A stretch of 35,594 nt of DNA, taken from positions 1 to 35,594 of the forward strand of contig JANQFI010000455.1 of the NCBI GenBank assembly GCA_028277905.1, in the 5' to 3' direction. The first letter of the stretch is position 1. Each line of letters begins with the position of its first letter. This stretch comes from Chromatiaceae bacterium (GTDB taxonomy: Bacteria > Pseudomonadota > Gammaproteobacteria > Chromatiales > Chromatiaceae). The notes beneath the pieces are model-generated. The model had not been told where the DNA came from. It saw only the letters and a program-made list of their open reading frames with translations, and did not search any database. Shown here piece by piece: positions 1-9,200 of the stretch. A program made the translations under genes and the position numbers.

Positions 1-4
1 GCCG

Positions 5-991
5 GTGCTGCGCCGCGCCATCGCCCGTCACTACGGGACACGCTATGGTATCGACCTCGACGCAGCGCGCGTGATCGTCACGACCGGTGGCTCAGCCGCG
101 CTGCAGCTGGCACTGACCCTGCTGCTCGACGTTGGCGACGGCGTCATGGTCACCGAGCCCGGGTATCCTTGCCATCGGCACATCGCCGCGGTGGCGGGCG
201 CGGTCGTGCAGGCGTTGGCGCTCAGCGCCGCAACGGGCTGGCACCCGTCGCTTGAGCAGGTGGAGGCTGAGTGGCGCCCCGAGATCCGGGCCCTGGTGCT
301 GACGACCCCAGGCAATCCCACCGGCGCGGTGATCGGTGCAGTAGAGCTGGCCGCGATCGCGGACGCCGTGCGGGGGCGTGGTGCAGCGCTCGTCGTCGAT
401 GAGACCTACCAGGGATTGGTCTACGACGCCGAGGATGTGACCGCGCTTGGCTGCGAAGCCGACGGCCTCTTTGTCGTCAACAGCTTCTCGAAGTACTTCG
501 GCCTGTCGGGGTGGCGTATCGGCTGGCTGGTGGTGCCGCCGGGCTGGTCGGCGGTCGTGGAGCCTGTCGCGCAGAACCTGTACCTGGCACCGCCGACCTT
601 GGGCCAGCACATTGCCCTCGCGGCCTTGGAGCCGTCGGTGCAGTCCTTGCTGGCAGGGCGTTGCGGGATCCTCCGTGAGCGTCGCAACCTGCTGCTCGAT
701 TCCCTGGGCGCACTCGGCCTGCCGTTGCCAGCGGTTCCGCAAGGCGCGTTCTATGCGCTCACGGGGCTACCGCCGGGCTATGATGACGCGACGGCCTTTG
801 CCGCGGCACTCCTCGAGGCTGCGGGCGTCGCGGTGGCCCCGGGGTCGGACTTCGGTGGTGCCGATGGCGGGCGGATGTTGCGCTTCGCTTACACGGAAGA
901 GATGCCCCGTCTGCGCTCGGGCTTGGACCGTCTGCGGGGTTACCTCAAGCCGCATGAAGCCGTGCCCCGACCGGAGGTCGCCGCCGAGTGA
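5..991 (+). CDS. Class I/II PLP-dependent aminotransferase, probably truncated at its 5' end by the window edge
   Basis: ORF contains TTGGSAALQLAL, EPGYPC, TTPGNPTGAVI and NSFSKYFGLSGWRIGW (PLP-lysine region), typical of aspartate-aminotransferase-fold enzymes. The ORF begins at the window edge, so the N-terminus is missing. Confidence 0.88.
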   Translation: MLRRAIARHYGTRYGIDLDAARVIVTTGGSAALQLALTLLLDVGDGVMVTEPGYPCHRHIAAVAGAVVQALALSAATGWHPSLEQVEAEWRPEIRALVLTTPGNPTGAVIGAVELAAIADAVRGRGAALVVDETYQGLVYDAEDVTALGCEADGLFVVNSFSKYFGLSGWRIGWLVVPPGWSAVVEPVAQNLYLAPPTLGQHIALAALEPSVQSLLAGRCGILRERRNLLLDSLGALGLPLPAVPQGAFYALTGLPPGYDDATAFAAALLEAAGVAVAPGSDFGGADGGRMLRFAYTEEMPRLRSGLDRLRGYLKPHEAVPRPEVAAE

Positions 992-1230
992 CCGGGGGGC
1001 GCCGGTGGCGCGCCGCGGTCACCGACACTGACTCCTCGGTCGATTGCCGGGAATGCCGTTCTCAGGGGCGGGCTCCGTGCGCGAAGGGGTGGCCCGTGGC
1101 GGCATGGGTCTGGCATCGGATGACGGAAGACGAGTGCGATATGCAATAATCGCCGCGATACGCGGGCTTCCGGCGCCGGACGCCGGATTCCCCGCGGTGC
1201 ATCACCCTAGGCGATCTTGGTGCGAAAGCG

Positions 1231-1848
1231 TTGTCCATGCCTCGTATACTCCTCATCGTGGCCCTCATGCTCGTGGCGCTGGGCGGTGGCTGTGCGAAAA
1301 AGTACGCGCCCTTGCCCGAGGCGACCTATCAACTGCGCTACGCGCAGAAGTACAAGATCGGCCCGGGTGACTCCGTCGAGATCTTCGTCTGGCGCTATCC
1401 CGAAGTCAGCACCACGGTTCCGGTGCGCCCGGACGGGTACATCACGGCGCCATTACTGGAGGACGTGCCGGCGGCGGGCAAAACGCCAACCGAGCTTGCC
1501 CGGGATTTGGAAGAGGCCCTGTCTGTATTTCTTCGCGATCCGCTCGTCACCGTCATCGTTCAAGGCTTCGTCGGCATCTACCCCGAGCAGATTCGCGTGC
1601 TTGGCGAGGCTACCCAGCCCCAGGCGCTGCAGTATCGCGACGGCATGACGCTGCTGGATCTGCTCATCGCGGTCGGTGGAGTGACCGAGTTCGCCGACGG
1701 CAACCGAGCTGTTCTCGTGCGCTTCGAGGCGGGAGAGAAGAAGCAGTACACCGTGCGGCTGCGCGATCTCATCGAAGATGCCGACCTCACCGCGAACGTA
1801 GATATGCAGCCAGGGGATATCCTGCTGATTCCGGAGTCCTGGTTCTGA
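1231..1848 (+). CDS. Polysaccharide export outer-membrane lipoprotein (Wza/EpsE-like, XrtA-associated)
   Basis: Lipoprotein-like signal (ALGGGCAKK), YKIGPGDSVEIFVWRYPEVS and PVRPDGYITAPLLEDVPAAGKTPTELA (Poly_export domain), then a SLBB-like region VRVLGEATQPQALQYRDGMTLLDLLIAVGG. Confidence 0.9.
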   Translation: MSMPRILLIVALMLVALGGGCAKKYAPLPEATYQLRYAQKYKIGPGDSVEIFVWRYPEVSTTVPVRPDGYITAPLLEDVPAAGKTPTELARDLEEALSVFLRDPLVTVIVQGFVGIYPEQIRVLGEATQPQALQYRDGMTLLDLLIAVGGVTEFADGNRAVLVRFEAGEKKQYTVRLRDLIEDADLTANVDMQPGDILLIPESWF

Positions 1849-1908
1849 CCTAAGCGTTTTCACCCGAGCGCAGCCGACGGCGCAAGCAAACGAGCCGAGA
1901 GCAAATCG

Positions 1909-3498
1909 ATGCAAGAAGCCATCCGCTTGGCGTTGTTCTATCTCAGCGGCATTTGGCGCTACCGTTGGTTCGTGGTGATCGTGGCTGCCGTCGCATCACC
2001 GATCGGCTGGGCCTATGTCGCCTCCCTGCCGGACGTGTATCGCTCCAGCGCGCGTGTCTATGTCGACACCGACTCCGTTCTCACGCCGCTGCTCAGCGGA
2101 CTCGCCATCAACACCGACGAGTCGCGGCGCGTGCGCATGATGACCAGTCTCCTGTTCGGGCGCGAGAACATGGAAAAGCTGGCACGCATGACCGACATGG
2201 ACTTGCGTGCGAATACGCCCGAGCAAATGGATGAGCTCGTCAGCGGGCTGCGGCGCTCCGTGGAGCTGAAACCGCAGGGCGCCAATGTCTACACGATTTC
2301 TTATGAGAACCGTTCGCCGGATCTCGCCAAGCGCGTCGTCCAGTCGATGTTGACGATCTTCGTCGAATCCAATCTCGGCTCGTCCCGCCAGGATCAGGAC
2401 TCGGCGGAACGCTTTCTGCAGCGCGAGATCAAGGATTATGAGCGCCGCCTCATCGATGCGGAACGCAAGCTGAAAGACTTCCAGATGCGCAATCTGGATC
2501 TCCTTTCAGAGAAGGGCAGCTACTACGACAGGCTCAAGGAGTCGAAGCAACAACTGATCCAGGCGCAGGACGATCTTGCGCTCGCCGAGAGTCGCCGAGA
2601 AGAAATGGAACAGCAGCTCGATTACATGGAAAGCGAAGGCGTCAGCCTGCCCTACTTCCAGACTTGGCTGGAGGAATCGTCGAAAGAGGTAACCAGCCCG
2701 CTGGATGAAAAGATCGCGCAGATGGATGCCCAGATCGATGAGTTGCTCATCCGTTACACCGAGCGGCACCCGGAAATCATCGCGCTGCGTAAGGCCCTGG
2801 CGCGACTTGTCAAGCAGCGCAACAACGAGCGCGACCAATACGTCGAGGAGCAGAAGAACAACGATATTGCGGTGGTCAGATCACTCTCCGAGAGTCCCGT
2901 GTACCAGGAGATGAAGCTTCGTCTCGCGGGCGCTGAAACCGAAGTGGCTGAGCAGGAGACACGGGTTACGACGTTGCGGGACAAGATCGAGAAATTTCAA
3001 GCCGCCGTGGACGAGGTTCTGCAGATAGAGGCAGAGCAGAAGCAATTGAATCGCGACTATGGCGTGCTGCGCGGCAACCACCAAGCGTTACTGGAGCGCT
3101 TGGAACAGGCCCGGCTGACTCGAGAGGTCGACACGAGCGTGGATACGGTCAAGTTCCGGACGCTCGATCCGCCGAAGGTGCCGAACAAGCCTTCCGGTCC
3201 GGATCGGATCGGTTTGTCGTCCCAGGTCTTCGCAGGGTCTCTGGTGGCCGGTCTAGGCATCGCTTTTCTGCTGGCGCAACTGCGGCCGGTATTCTTCGAT
3301 CGACGGCAGCTCACCGAAGTCACCGGAGTACCCGTGCTCGGCAGTATCAATCTCATTTCCGTGCCAAGGCAGCGTCTGCGCACGCGCTTGTCGACCATGG
3401 CGTTTTCCCTGTCCGTGCTGGTTCTGCTCGGCGGTTATGTTGCAGTGCTCACCGTGTTCTCTCTGGGTATTGACGTCGCGTCCAAGCTGCCGTTCTGA
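1909..3498 (+). CDS. Chain-length determinant (Wzz-type, XrtA-associated)
   Basis: N-terminal TM, PDVYRSSARVYVDTDSVLTPLLSGLAI, long coiled coil, LDPPKVPNKPSGPDR proline-rich motif before a C-terminal TM. Confidence 0.9.
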   Translation: MQEAIRLALFYLSGIWRYRWFVVIVAAVASPIGWAYVASLPDVYRSSARVYVDTDSVLTPLLSGLAINTDESRRVRMMTSLLFGRENMEKLARMTDMDLRANTPEQMDELVSGLRRSVELKPQGANVYTISYENRSPDLAKRVVQSMLTIFVESNLGSSRQDQDSAERFLQREIKDYERRLIDAERKLKDFQMRNLDLLSEKGSYYDRLKESKQQLIQAQDDLALAESRREEMEQQLDYMESEGVSLPYFQTWLEESSKEVTSPLDEKIAQMDAQIDELLIRYTERHPEIIALRKALARLVKQRNNERDQYVEEQKNNDIAVVRSLSESPVYQEMKLRLAGAETEVAEQETRVTTLRDKIEKFQAAVDEVLQIEAEQKQLNRDYGVLRGNHQALLERLEQARLTREVDTSVDTVKFRTLDPPKVPNKPSGPDRIGLSSQVFAGSLVAGLGIAFLLAQLRPVFFDRRQLTEVTGVPVLGSINLISVPRQRLRTRLSTMAFSLSVLVLLGGYVAVLTVFSLGIDVASKLPF

Positions 3499-3581
3499 GC
3501 GTCGCGGCAGAGATACTCGTGATTGGTTGTGCCCTTTTCCGGTTTATGGCAACTGGGCTCTGAGCCCCCTGGAGCAGTCTG

Positions 3582-4526
3582 ATGAGTACGCTGAGCACAG
3601 AGGGAGGGCAGCCGACCGATGCGTCACGCTGGATGCGCGACGCGGTCGCAGCGGCCGACGCCGAAGGGCCTGAGGGCCTGGTCGCGGGGAATGAAGGGTT
3701 CTTGTCTGGCCCCACAGATCATGGCGCGCTAGTCCTGGAAACTGGCGAGATCATGGTGCTCCCCACGGACGGCCAGACCAAGCGCCAGAAGGCCGAGCAC
3801 AAGCGGATCGCCGAGGAGTTCAGGATGGTCAAGCGACCGCTGTTGATGAACGCGTTCGAGCGGCGACATGACGGCAAGGCACCCTTCAATCTGATCATGG
3901 TGTCGAGCTCGGTGCAGAGCGAGGGCAAGACCTTCATATCGCTGAACCTCGCGGCGTCCATGACGCTGGAATTGGACTGCTGGGTCCTCCTCATCGATGG
4001 CGACGTGGCCAAGCCCGGACTCTCACGGCGCCTTGACCTGGGCAACGCACCTGGGCTTATCGAGCATTTGGACGCAGGGGCCGATGTTGGCGAGCTCATC
4101 CGGCCCACGGATATTCCCAAGCTCTCGATATTGCCTGCAGGTCAACGCCACCGCCAGTCTACGGAACTGCTGGCGAGTCAGAATATGCGGCGACTGCTGC
4201 ACGACGTCGCGACACGCTATCCGGACAGGATCGTCCTGTTTGATTCGCCGCCGGTGCTGGCCACGAGCGAGGCGTCCGTGTTGGCGTCCTTGATGGGTCA
4301 AATCGTCATCGTTGTCGAGCATGAAACGACGCCACAGGGACTGGTCAAGGAGACCCTCGGCCAGCTTGGACGAACCGAAAACGTGTACATGCTGCTCAAC
4401 AAGTGCCGAAGCACCCTGTTCTCCGGGAAGTACGGCTATCAGTACGGCTACGGCTACGGCTATGGCTATGGCTACGGCTATGGCTATGGCTATGGTGAAG
4501 ATGACGGAGCGGATGGTGCGCGCTGA
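3582..4526 (+). CDS. Tyrosine-protein kinase (BY-kinase/CpsD-like, XrtA-associated) with Tyr-Gly-rich C-terminus
   Basis: Walker A-like SSSVQSEGKTFISLNLAASM, Walker A'-like WVLLIDGDVAKPGLSRRL, IVLFDSPPVLATSEA, and a C-terminal YGYQYGYG... cluster. Confidence 0.9.
   Translation: MSTLSTEGGQPTDASRWMRDAVAAADAEGPEGLVAGNEGFLSGPTDHGALVLETGEIMVLPTDGQTKRQKAEHKRIAEEFRMVKRPLLMNAFERRHDGKAPFNLIMVSSSVQSEGKTFISLNLAASMTLELDCWVLLIDGDVAKPGLSRRLDLGNAPGLIEHLDAGADVGELIRPTDIPKLSILPAGQRHRQSTELLASQNMRRLLHDVATRYPDRIVLFDSPPVLATSEASVLASLMGQIVIVVEHETTPQGLVKETLGQLGRTENVYMLLNKCRSTLFSGKYGYQYGYGYGYGYGYGYGYGYGEDDGADGAR
4431..4497 (+). repeat. Coding hexanucleotide tandem repeat (TAY GGC)n encoding the Tyr-Gly tail of the BY-kinase
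   Basis: tacggctatcagtacggctacggctacggctatggctatggctacggctatggctatggctatggt; 11 tyrosines read directly. Confidence 0.95.
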
Positions 4527-4553
4527 TTGGGTTGCCGCGGCCTTGCACTGACG

Positions 4554-6005
4554 ATGTGCAGGCTCGCTGGTCTCGGAATCGGCCTGGCCGTGCTCCTCTG
4601 CGCGGCAGCCGACGCTGGCGCCTCCTGGCGGGGCAACGCCGGATTGCAGATCCGCGGCATAATCTCCGATAACCTGAGGTTGAGCGCGGACGCCGAGGAG
4701 CCAGGGGGGATCATCCAAGTCCGTCCCTACGTGAGCTCGTCGCGAAGTGGCACTCGCGTGCAGGCGCGATTCAATTACGGTCCGAGCGCCCTATGGTACC
4801 CTGGCAACGATGATCTGAACCGGGTGTTGCACACCCTCGGCGCTCGTGCCTCGATGGAGTTGATCGAGCGCTATTTCTTCCTGGACCTGGGCGCGAACGC
4901 GAACCAGGCACTGGTCGACCCGCGCGTGAACAGTGGCTTCAACGCGGTTGGTAACGTGGAGGCCTTTACCCAGCGCCTATCCTTTACCGTGCGACCGCGC
5001 ATCGTTTTGCCGGTGCTCGCGGGGCGCTTTGCCAGCCTGCGCATCACCCCGGGGCTGGGGTTCAACTTCACGGAGGACAGCGCCGATCGTGGCGGTGGCT
5101 TGCGGACGGGCACGTCGGACACGCGTGCGGAGATCCTTAGCGGCCCAATGTTCACAAAGATTCCCTGGTCGGTCATCTGGCGTCGCCAGCTGTTCGATAC
5201 GGATACCCGAGCAGGCACAGGTACGCTCGCGACGCGCGTTGGTTACGTCTTCAGCCCGAAGTATCGCTTGAATCTTCTGCTGGGATATGACGAAGGAACT
5301 AATGCCTTCCGCGGACGAAACGGGGAATCGCGGGGCCTGCGTTGGGAGACGACATTCCGCTGGACCCCAAGCAGGCGAGCAGGATTCTCTTTTGGCGTTG
5401 GCGAGAGGTATTTCGGAAATACCTATCGCTTCAGGGGCCAGTACCGGCATAAGCGCTGGGTCTTCCACTCCGACTACGACGTCTCGATCGAAAGTGCGAC
5501 GACCGAGCTCGAGCAGCAAGAGGTCGTGCCGGTGCGCGACCTGTTCGGCAATCCCATTGAGGACCCGTTCAATCGGGGTGATGTCCTGACGACTTCGGTG
5601 ACCACGGCGACATTGGTAGACGATACCTTCCTGCGCGACCGGTTCACTCTGCTGTCTGAGTATGCAAAGGGACGGAATAGAGGGTCGCTGAGATGGTATG
5701 TGACGCGGCGCCAGTACGACGAGGCGGATCTGGATACCTTTGACAATCAAGTGCGGCTCAGCTACTCGCGGACATTGTCGGCGCGGCTCAGTGCCAGTGC
5801 CATTATCAACTTCTGGAGCCACTCCGAGGACAATGACGCAGGCTTCGATTATGTGCAGGATGCGGTGGATCTGGTGCTGAACTACCGTCTGGGTCCGCGC
5901 AGCAGCCTCGGCGCCCGTATCGGCCGCCTGAATCGGGATTCCGAGGCGTCCGACCGGGATTTCTCGGAGAACCGGGCAAGCCTGGACTTCAACATAGCTT
6001 TCTGA
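4554..6005 (+). CDS. XrtA/PEP-CTERM-system-associated outer-membrane beta-barrel protein (TIGR03016-like)
   Basis: Signal-peptide start MCRLAGLGIGLAVLLCAAADAGAS; many alternating aromatic/charged strands ending DFSENRASLDFNIAF (C-terminal Phe). Position directly after the BY-kinase matches exosortase A loci. ATG at 4554 chosen over the upstream TTG at 4527. Confidence 0.8.
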   Translation: MCRLAGLGIGLAVLLCAAADAGASWRGNAGLQIRGIISDNLRLSADAEEPGGIIQVRPYVSSSRSGTRVQARFNYGPSALWYPGNDDLNRVLHTLGARASMELIERYFFLDLGANANQALVDPRVNSGFNAVGNVEAFTQRLSFTVRPRIVLPVLAGRFASLRITPGLGFNFTEDSADRGGGLRTGTSDTRAEILSGPMFTKIPWSVIWRRQLFDTDTRAGTGTLATRVGYVFSPKYRLNLLLGYDEGTNAFRGRNGESRGLRWETTFRWTPSRRAGFSFGVGERYFGNTYRFRGQYRHKRWVFHSDYDVSIESATTELEQQEVVPVRDLFGNPIEDPFNRGDVLTTSVTTATLVDDTFLRDRFTLLSEYAKGRNRGSLRWYVTRRQYDEADLDTFDNQVRLSYSRTLSARLSASAIINFWSHSEDNDAGFDYVQDAVDLVLNYRLGPRSSLGARIGRLNRDSEASDRDFSENRASLDFNIAF

Positions 6006-6053
6006 CCTCGATCTACGGGCGATCATGCGATTCCACTGTCGCTGGAGCGCGCC

Positions 6054-7214
6054 ATGCTGAAGCGCGTGATCTGTGTCGTCGGCGCGCGGCCGAACTTCAT
6101 GAAGATCGCGCCGCTGATGCAGTGCTTCGAGCGCTCGAGGGTGCTCGAGGCCTATCTCCTGCACACCGGTCAGCACTATGATGCGGCCATGAAGACCGCG
6201 TTCTTCGAGCAATTGCACATTCCGGAACCTGATGCAGACCTGGGGGTGGGCTCAGGCTCACATGCGGTGCAGACAGCGGAGATCATGCGGCGCTTCGAGC
6301 CCGTGCTGGACGCCCAGGTGCCGGACGCGGTTTTGGTGGTCGGCGATGTGAACTCGACTATCGCCTGCGCTTTGGTCGCCGCGAAGAAGGGGGTGCCGAT
6401 CATCCATGTGGAGGCCGGCCTGCGTAGCTTTGATCGGAGCATGCCCGAAGAGATCAACCGCGTTGTCACGGATCAGCTTTCGGATTTGCTCTTCACGACC
6501 GAGCGCCAAGCGATGGTGAACCTGGAACGGGAAGGCATTGACCCGAGGCGCGTGCATTTCGTCGGCAATGTGATGATCGACACCTTGCTCGAGAATCGGC
6601 GGCGCGCGCCGGCCGTTGCCGATGTGCTGGCGTCCGCCGGCGTGGACCGAGGGCCGACGAATGGCTTCGGTGTAGTCACGCTGCATCGGCCGTCGAATGT
6701 CGATGACCCGCAGACACTCGCGAGTCTGATCCTGACGCTTGCAGAGTTGTCGACGGAGCTGCCCTTGCTGCTGCCGCTGCATCCACGTACCGCGGCCCGC
6801 TTGGAGTCCACCAAGCTCATGGAGCGCGCGCAGGCCGCTTGCGTACTCTTGCCGCCACTCGACTACCTGGACATGCTGGCGTTGCTGCAGAATGCCGTCA
6901 TGGTGCTCACGGACTCGGGTGGCATTCAGGAAGAGACGACGGCCTTGGGCGTTCCGTGCCTGACCTTGCGGGCCAATACCGAGCGCCCCACCACGGTCGA
7001 GGCCGGCACCAATACCCTTGTTGGCAACGACCGCCCGCGCATCCTCGCGGCCGCCCGCGATGTGCTGCGTACTGGTGGTAAGACTGGCCGCGTTCCGGAG
7101 CTCTGGGATGGCCGCGCTGCCGGGCGCATCGTGCGCGTCGTCGAAGACTGGTACCGCGAGGAGATGCCCCGAGCGGGCACCACCGGCCCGGGCACCACCG
7201 GCCTAGGAGACTGA
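6054..7214 (+). CDS. wecB: UDP-N-acetylglucosamine 2-epimerase, non-hydrolysing (WecB-like)
   Basis: VVGARPNFMKIAPL, HTGQHYD, VVGDVNSTIACALVAAKKGVPIIHVEAGLRSFDRSMPEEINR, TLHRPSNVD, DSGGIQEETTALGVPCLTLRANTERPTTVEAGTN. Confidence 0.95.
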   Translation: MLKRVICVVGARPNFMKIAPLMQCFERSRVLEAYLLHTGQHYDAAMKTAFFEQLHIPEPDADLGVGSGSHAVQTAEIMRRFEPVLDAQVPDAVLVVGDVNSTIACALVAAKKGVPIIHVEAGLRSFDRSMPEEINRVVTDQLSDLLFTTERQAMVNLEREGIDPRRVHFVGNVMIDTLLENRRRAPAVADVLASAGVDRGPTNGFGVVTLHRPSNVDDPQTLASLILTLAELSTELPLLLPLHPRTAARLESTKLMERAQAACVLLPPLDYLDMLALLQNAVMVLTDSGGIQEETTALGVPCLTLRANTERPTTVEAGTNTLVGNDRPRILAAARDVLRTGGKTGRVPELWDGRAAGRIVRVVEDWYREEMPRAGTTGPGTTGLGD

Positions 7215-7219
7215 CGTCC

Positions 7220-8173
7220 ATGACGCTATCCGCCGATGTTCCTGCCGGTGACGGCGCAGGCGCCGAAGAAGCAGTCGGCGCCGTGCTGCCACCTGCCGAG
7301 CGGGTCGATCGGGCCGCCGTTAATGCCATGACCGTCGATGTCGAAGACTATTTCCAAGTGTCGGCGTTCGAGGGTCATATCCGTCGCGACGAGTGGGAGC
7401 GCCTGCCTTGCCGCGTCGAGGCCAACGTCGACCGGATTTTGGCGCTGTTCGTGGATTGCGACATTCAGGCGACCTTCTTCACCTTGGGCTGGATCGCGGA
7501 ACGCTATCCACAACTGGTGCGGCGTATCCTCGGCGCCGGCCACGAGCTCGCCAGCCACGGCTATGCGCACGTGCGCGTCACGCAACTGGACGAGGCCGCG
7601 TTCCGTGGCGACGTTGCGCGCACCAAAGGGCTGCTCGAAGACATCGGCGGCATGCCGGTGCAGGGCTATCGGGCGCCCAGCTATTCCATTGGCGCGACCA
7701 ACCTCTGGGCGCTACGCGTGCTTGAGGAGACCGGGCATAGATATTCTTCGAGCATCTACCCCATCCGTCACGACCTCTACGGCATGCCCCAGGCACCGCG
7801 CTTCGCCTTTCGCCCAGCAGGCTGCGAGCATCTGCTCGAGGTGCCCGTGACCACGGTTGCCGTTGCCGGTCGCAAGCTCCCCTGCGGTGGCGGAGGCTAC
7901 TTCCGGCTCTTCCCCTACGTCTTCTCGCGCTGGGCGTTGCGGCGCGTGAACCGTCGGGATTGCAGGTCGGCGGTGTTCTACTTCCATCCCTGGGAGATCG
8001 ACCCGGATCAGCCCGTCCAGCGGGGTGTCGGCATCAAGACTCGTGTGCGGCATTACTTGAACCTGCGCCGCATGGAGGGACGCCTGCGCCGTCTTGCGCG
8101 GGATTTTCGCTGGTCGCGGATGGATCGACTGTTTCTGCCCATTGAGGACAGGATCCATGACGCCTGCACCTGA
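7220..8173 (+). CDS. Polysaccharide deacetylase (XrtA-associated, NodB-like)
   Basis: MTVDVEDYFQVSAFE, DIQATFFTLGWIAERYPQLVRRILGAGHELASHGYAH, GYRAPSYSIG, FYFHPWEIDPDQP. Confidence 0.93.
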   Translation: MTLSADVPAGDGAGAEEAVGAVLPPAERVDRAAVNAMTVDVEDYFQVSAFEGHIRRDEWERLPCRVEANVDRILALFVDCDIQATFFTLGWIAERYPQLVRRILGAGHELASHGYAHVRVTQLDEAAFRGDVARTKGLLEDIGGMPVQGYRAPSYSIGATNLWALRVLEETGHRYSSSIYPIRHDLYGMPQAPRFAFRPAGCEHLLEVPVTTVAVAGRKLPCGGGGYFRLFPYVFSRWALRRVNRRDCRSAVFYFHPWEIDPDQPVQRGVGIKTRVRHYLNLRRMEGRLRRLARDFRWSRMDRLFLPIEDRIHDACT

Positions 8174-9200
8174 GCTGCGCGTCAGGGCATTCACCGCCGA
8201 AGACCGCGCGGATTGGGACGCCTTCGTCGCGGCGCATCCGGATGGTACCTTCTGCCACACGAGCGGTTGGCACGAGGTCGTGGCTGAGGGGCTGCGCCAG
8301 CGCCCGCATTATCTGCTCGCCCGGCGCGCCGGGCAGGTGGAGGCGGTGCTGCCGCTCGCCGAGGTCAAGAGCCGCCTGTTCGGCCATACCTTGGTCTCCA
8401 CGCCAGGATGTGTCTACGGCGGCGTGCTCGCGAGCAACGACGAGGCACGCCAAAGGGTTACAGAGGACGCCTGCGCGCTTGCGCAAGGTCTCGGTGTGGA
8501 TGCTCTGGAACTGCGCAACCAGCAGCCGGTGCAGGCGGGCTGGCCGACCAAGGATCAGCTCTATGTTACCTTCCGCAAGACCATCACTGACGACGATGAA
8601 GCCAACCTCAAGGCCATCCCGCGCAAGCAGCGAGCGATGGTGCGCAAAGGCATCAATATCGGCTTGGTGACAGAGCGAACGGCGGATATCGAGCGCTTCT
8701 ATGCCATCTACGCGGAAAGCGTGCGCAATCTCGGCACCCCGGTCTTTCCACGACGCTATTTCGAGGTGCTGCGTCGCGTCTTCGACGACGCCTGCGAGCT
8801 GTCGATCGTCACCCACGGCGGCGCGGACATCGCCGGCGTCATGAGCTTCTTTTATCGTGATACCGTGTTGCCCTATTACGGTGGCAGCAGGCCGCTCGCC
8901 CGCTCGCTGTACGGCAACGATTTCATGTACTGGGATCTAATGTCCCGCGCCGGACGGCGCGGAATCGCTGTATTCGACTACGGGCGCAGCAAGCGGGGCA
9001 CTGGCTCGTTCAGCTTCAAGAAGAACTGGGGCTTTGAGGCGCAGCCGCTGCACTACCAGTATTTTCTGGTGAAGGGTCGAGCCGTGCCTGACGTCAACCC
9101 GAGCAATCCCAAGTACAAGTACTTCATCGCGGTCTGGAAGCGGCTGCCCTTGCCCATCGCCAACCGGATCGGTCCGGCCTTGGCCCGCAATCTCGGTTGA
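8157..9200 (+). CDS. FemAB-like acyl/aminoacyl transferase (XrtA-associated)
   Basis: GTFCHTSGWHEVV, KAIPRKQRAMVRKGI, LPYYGGSRPLARSLYGNDFMYWDLMSRAGRRGIAVFDYGRSKRGTGSFSFKKNWGFE. Start set at ATG 8157, overlapping the deacetylase end. Confidence 0.87.
   Translation: MTPAPELRVRAFTAEDRADWDAFVAAHPDGTFCHTSGWHEVVAEGLRQRPHYLLARRAGQVEAVLPLAEVKSRLFGHTLVSTPGCVYGGVLASNDEARQRVTEDACALAQGLGVDALELRNQQPVQAGWPTKDQLYVTFRKTITDDDEANLKAIPRKQRAMVRKGINIGLVTERTADIERFYAIYAESVRNLGTPVFPRRYFEVLRRVFDDACELSIVTHGGADIAGVMSFFYRDTVLPYYGGSRPLARSLYGNDFMYWDLMSRAGRRGIAVFDYGRSKRGTGSFSFKKNWGFEAQPLHYQYFLVKGRAVPDVNPSNPKYKYFIAVWKRLPLPIANRIGPALARNLG

Noticed and set aside
1200-1230. Sigma-54-type promoter (ttggtgcgaaagcgttgt) upstream of the export lipoprotein
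   Set aside because: The GG/GC spacing does not match the -24/-12 consensus.
4977-6218. 413-aa minus-strand ORF opposite the beta-barrel gene
   Set aside because: Antisense shadow ORF without recognisable motifs; the plus-strand gene is supported by context and signal peptide.
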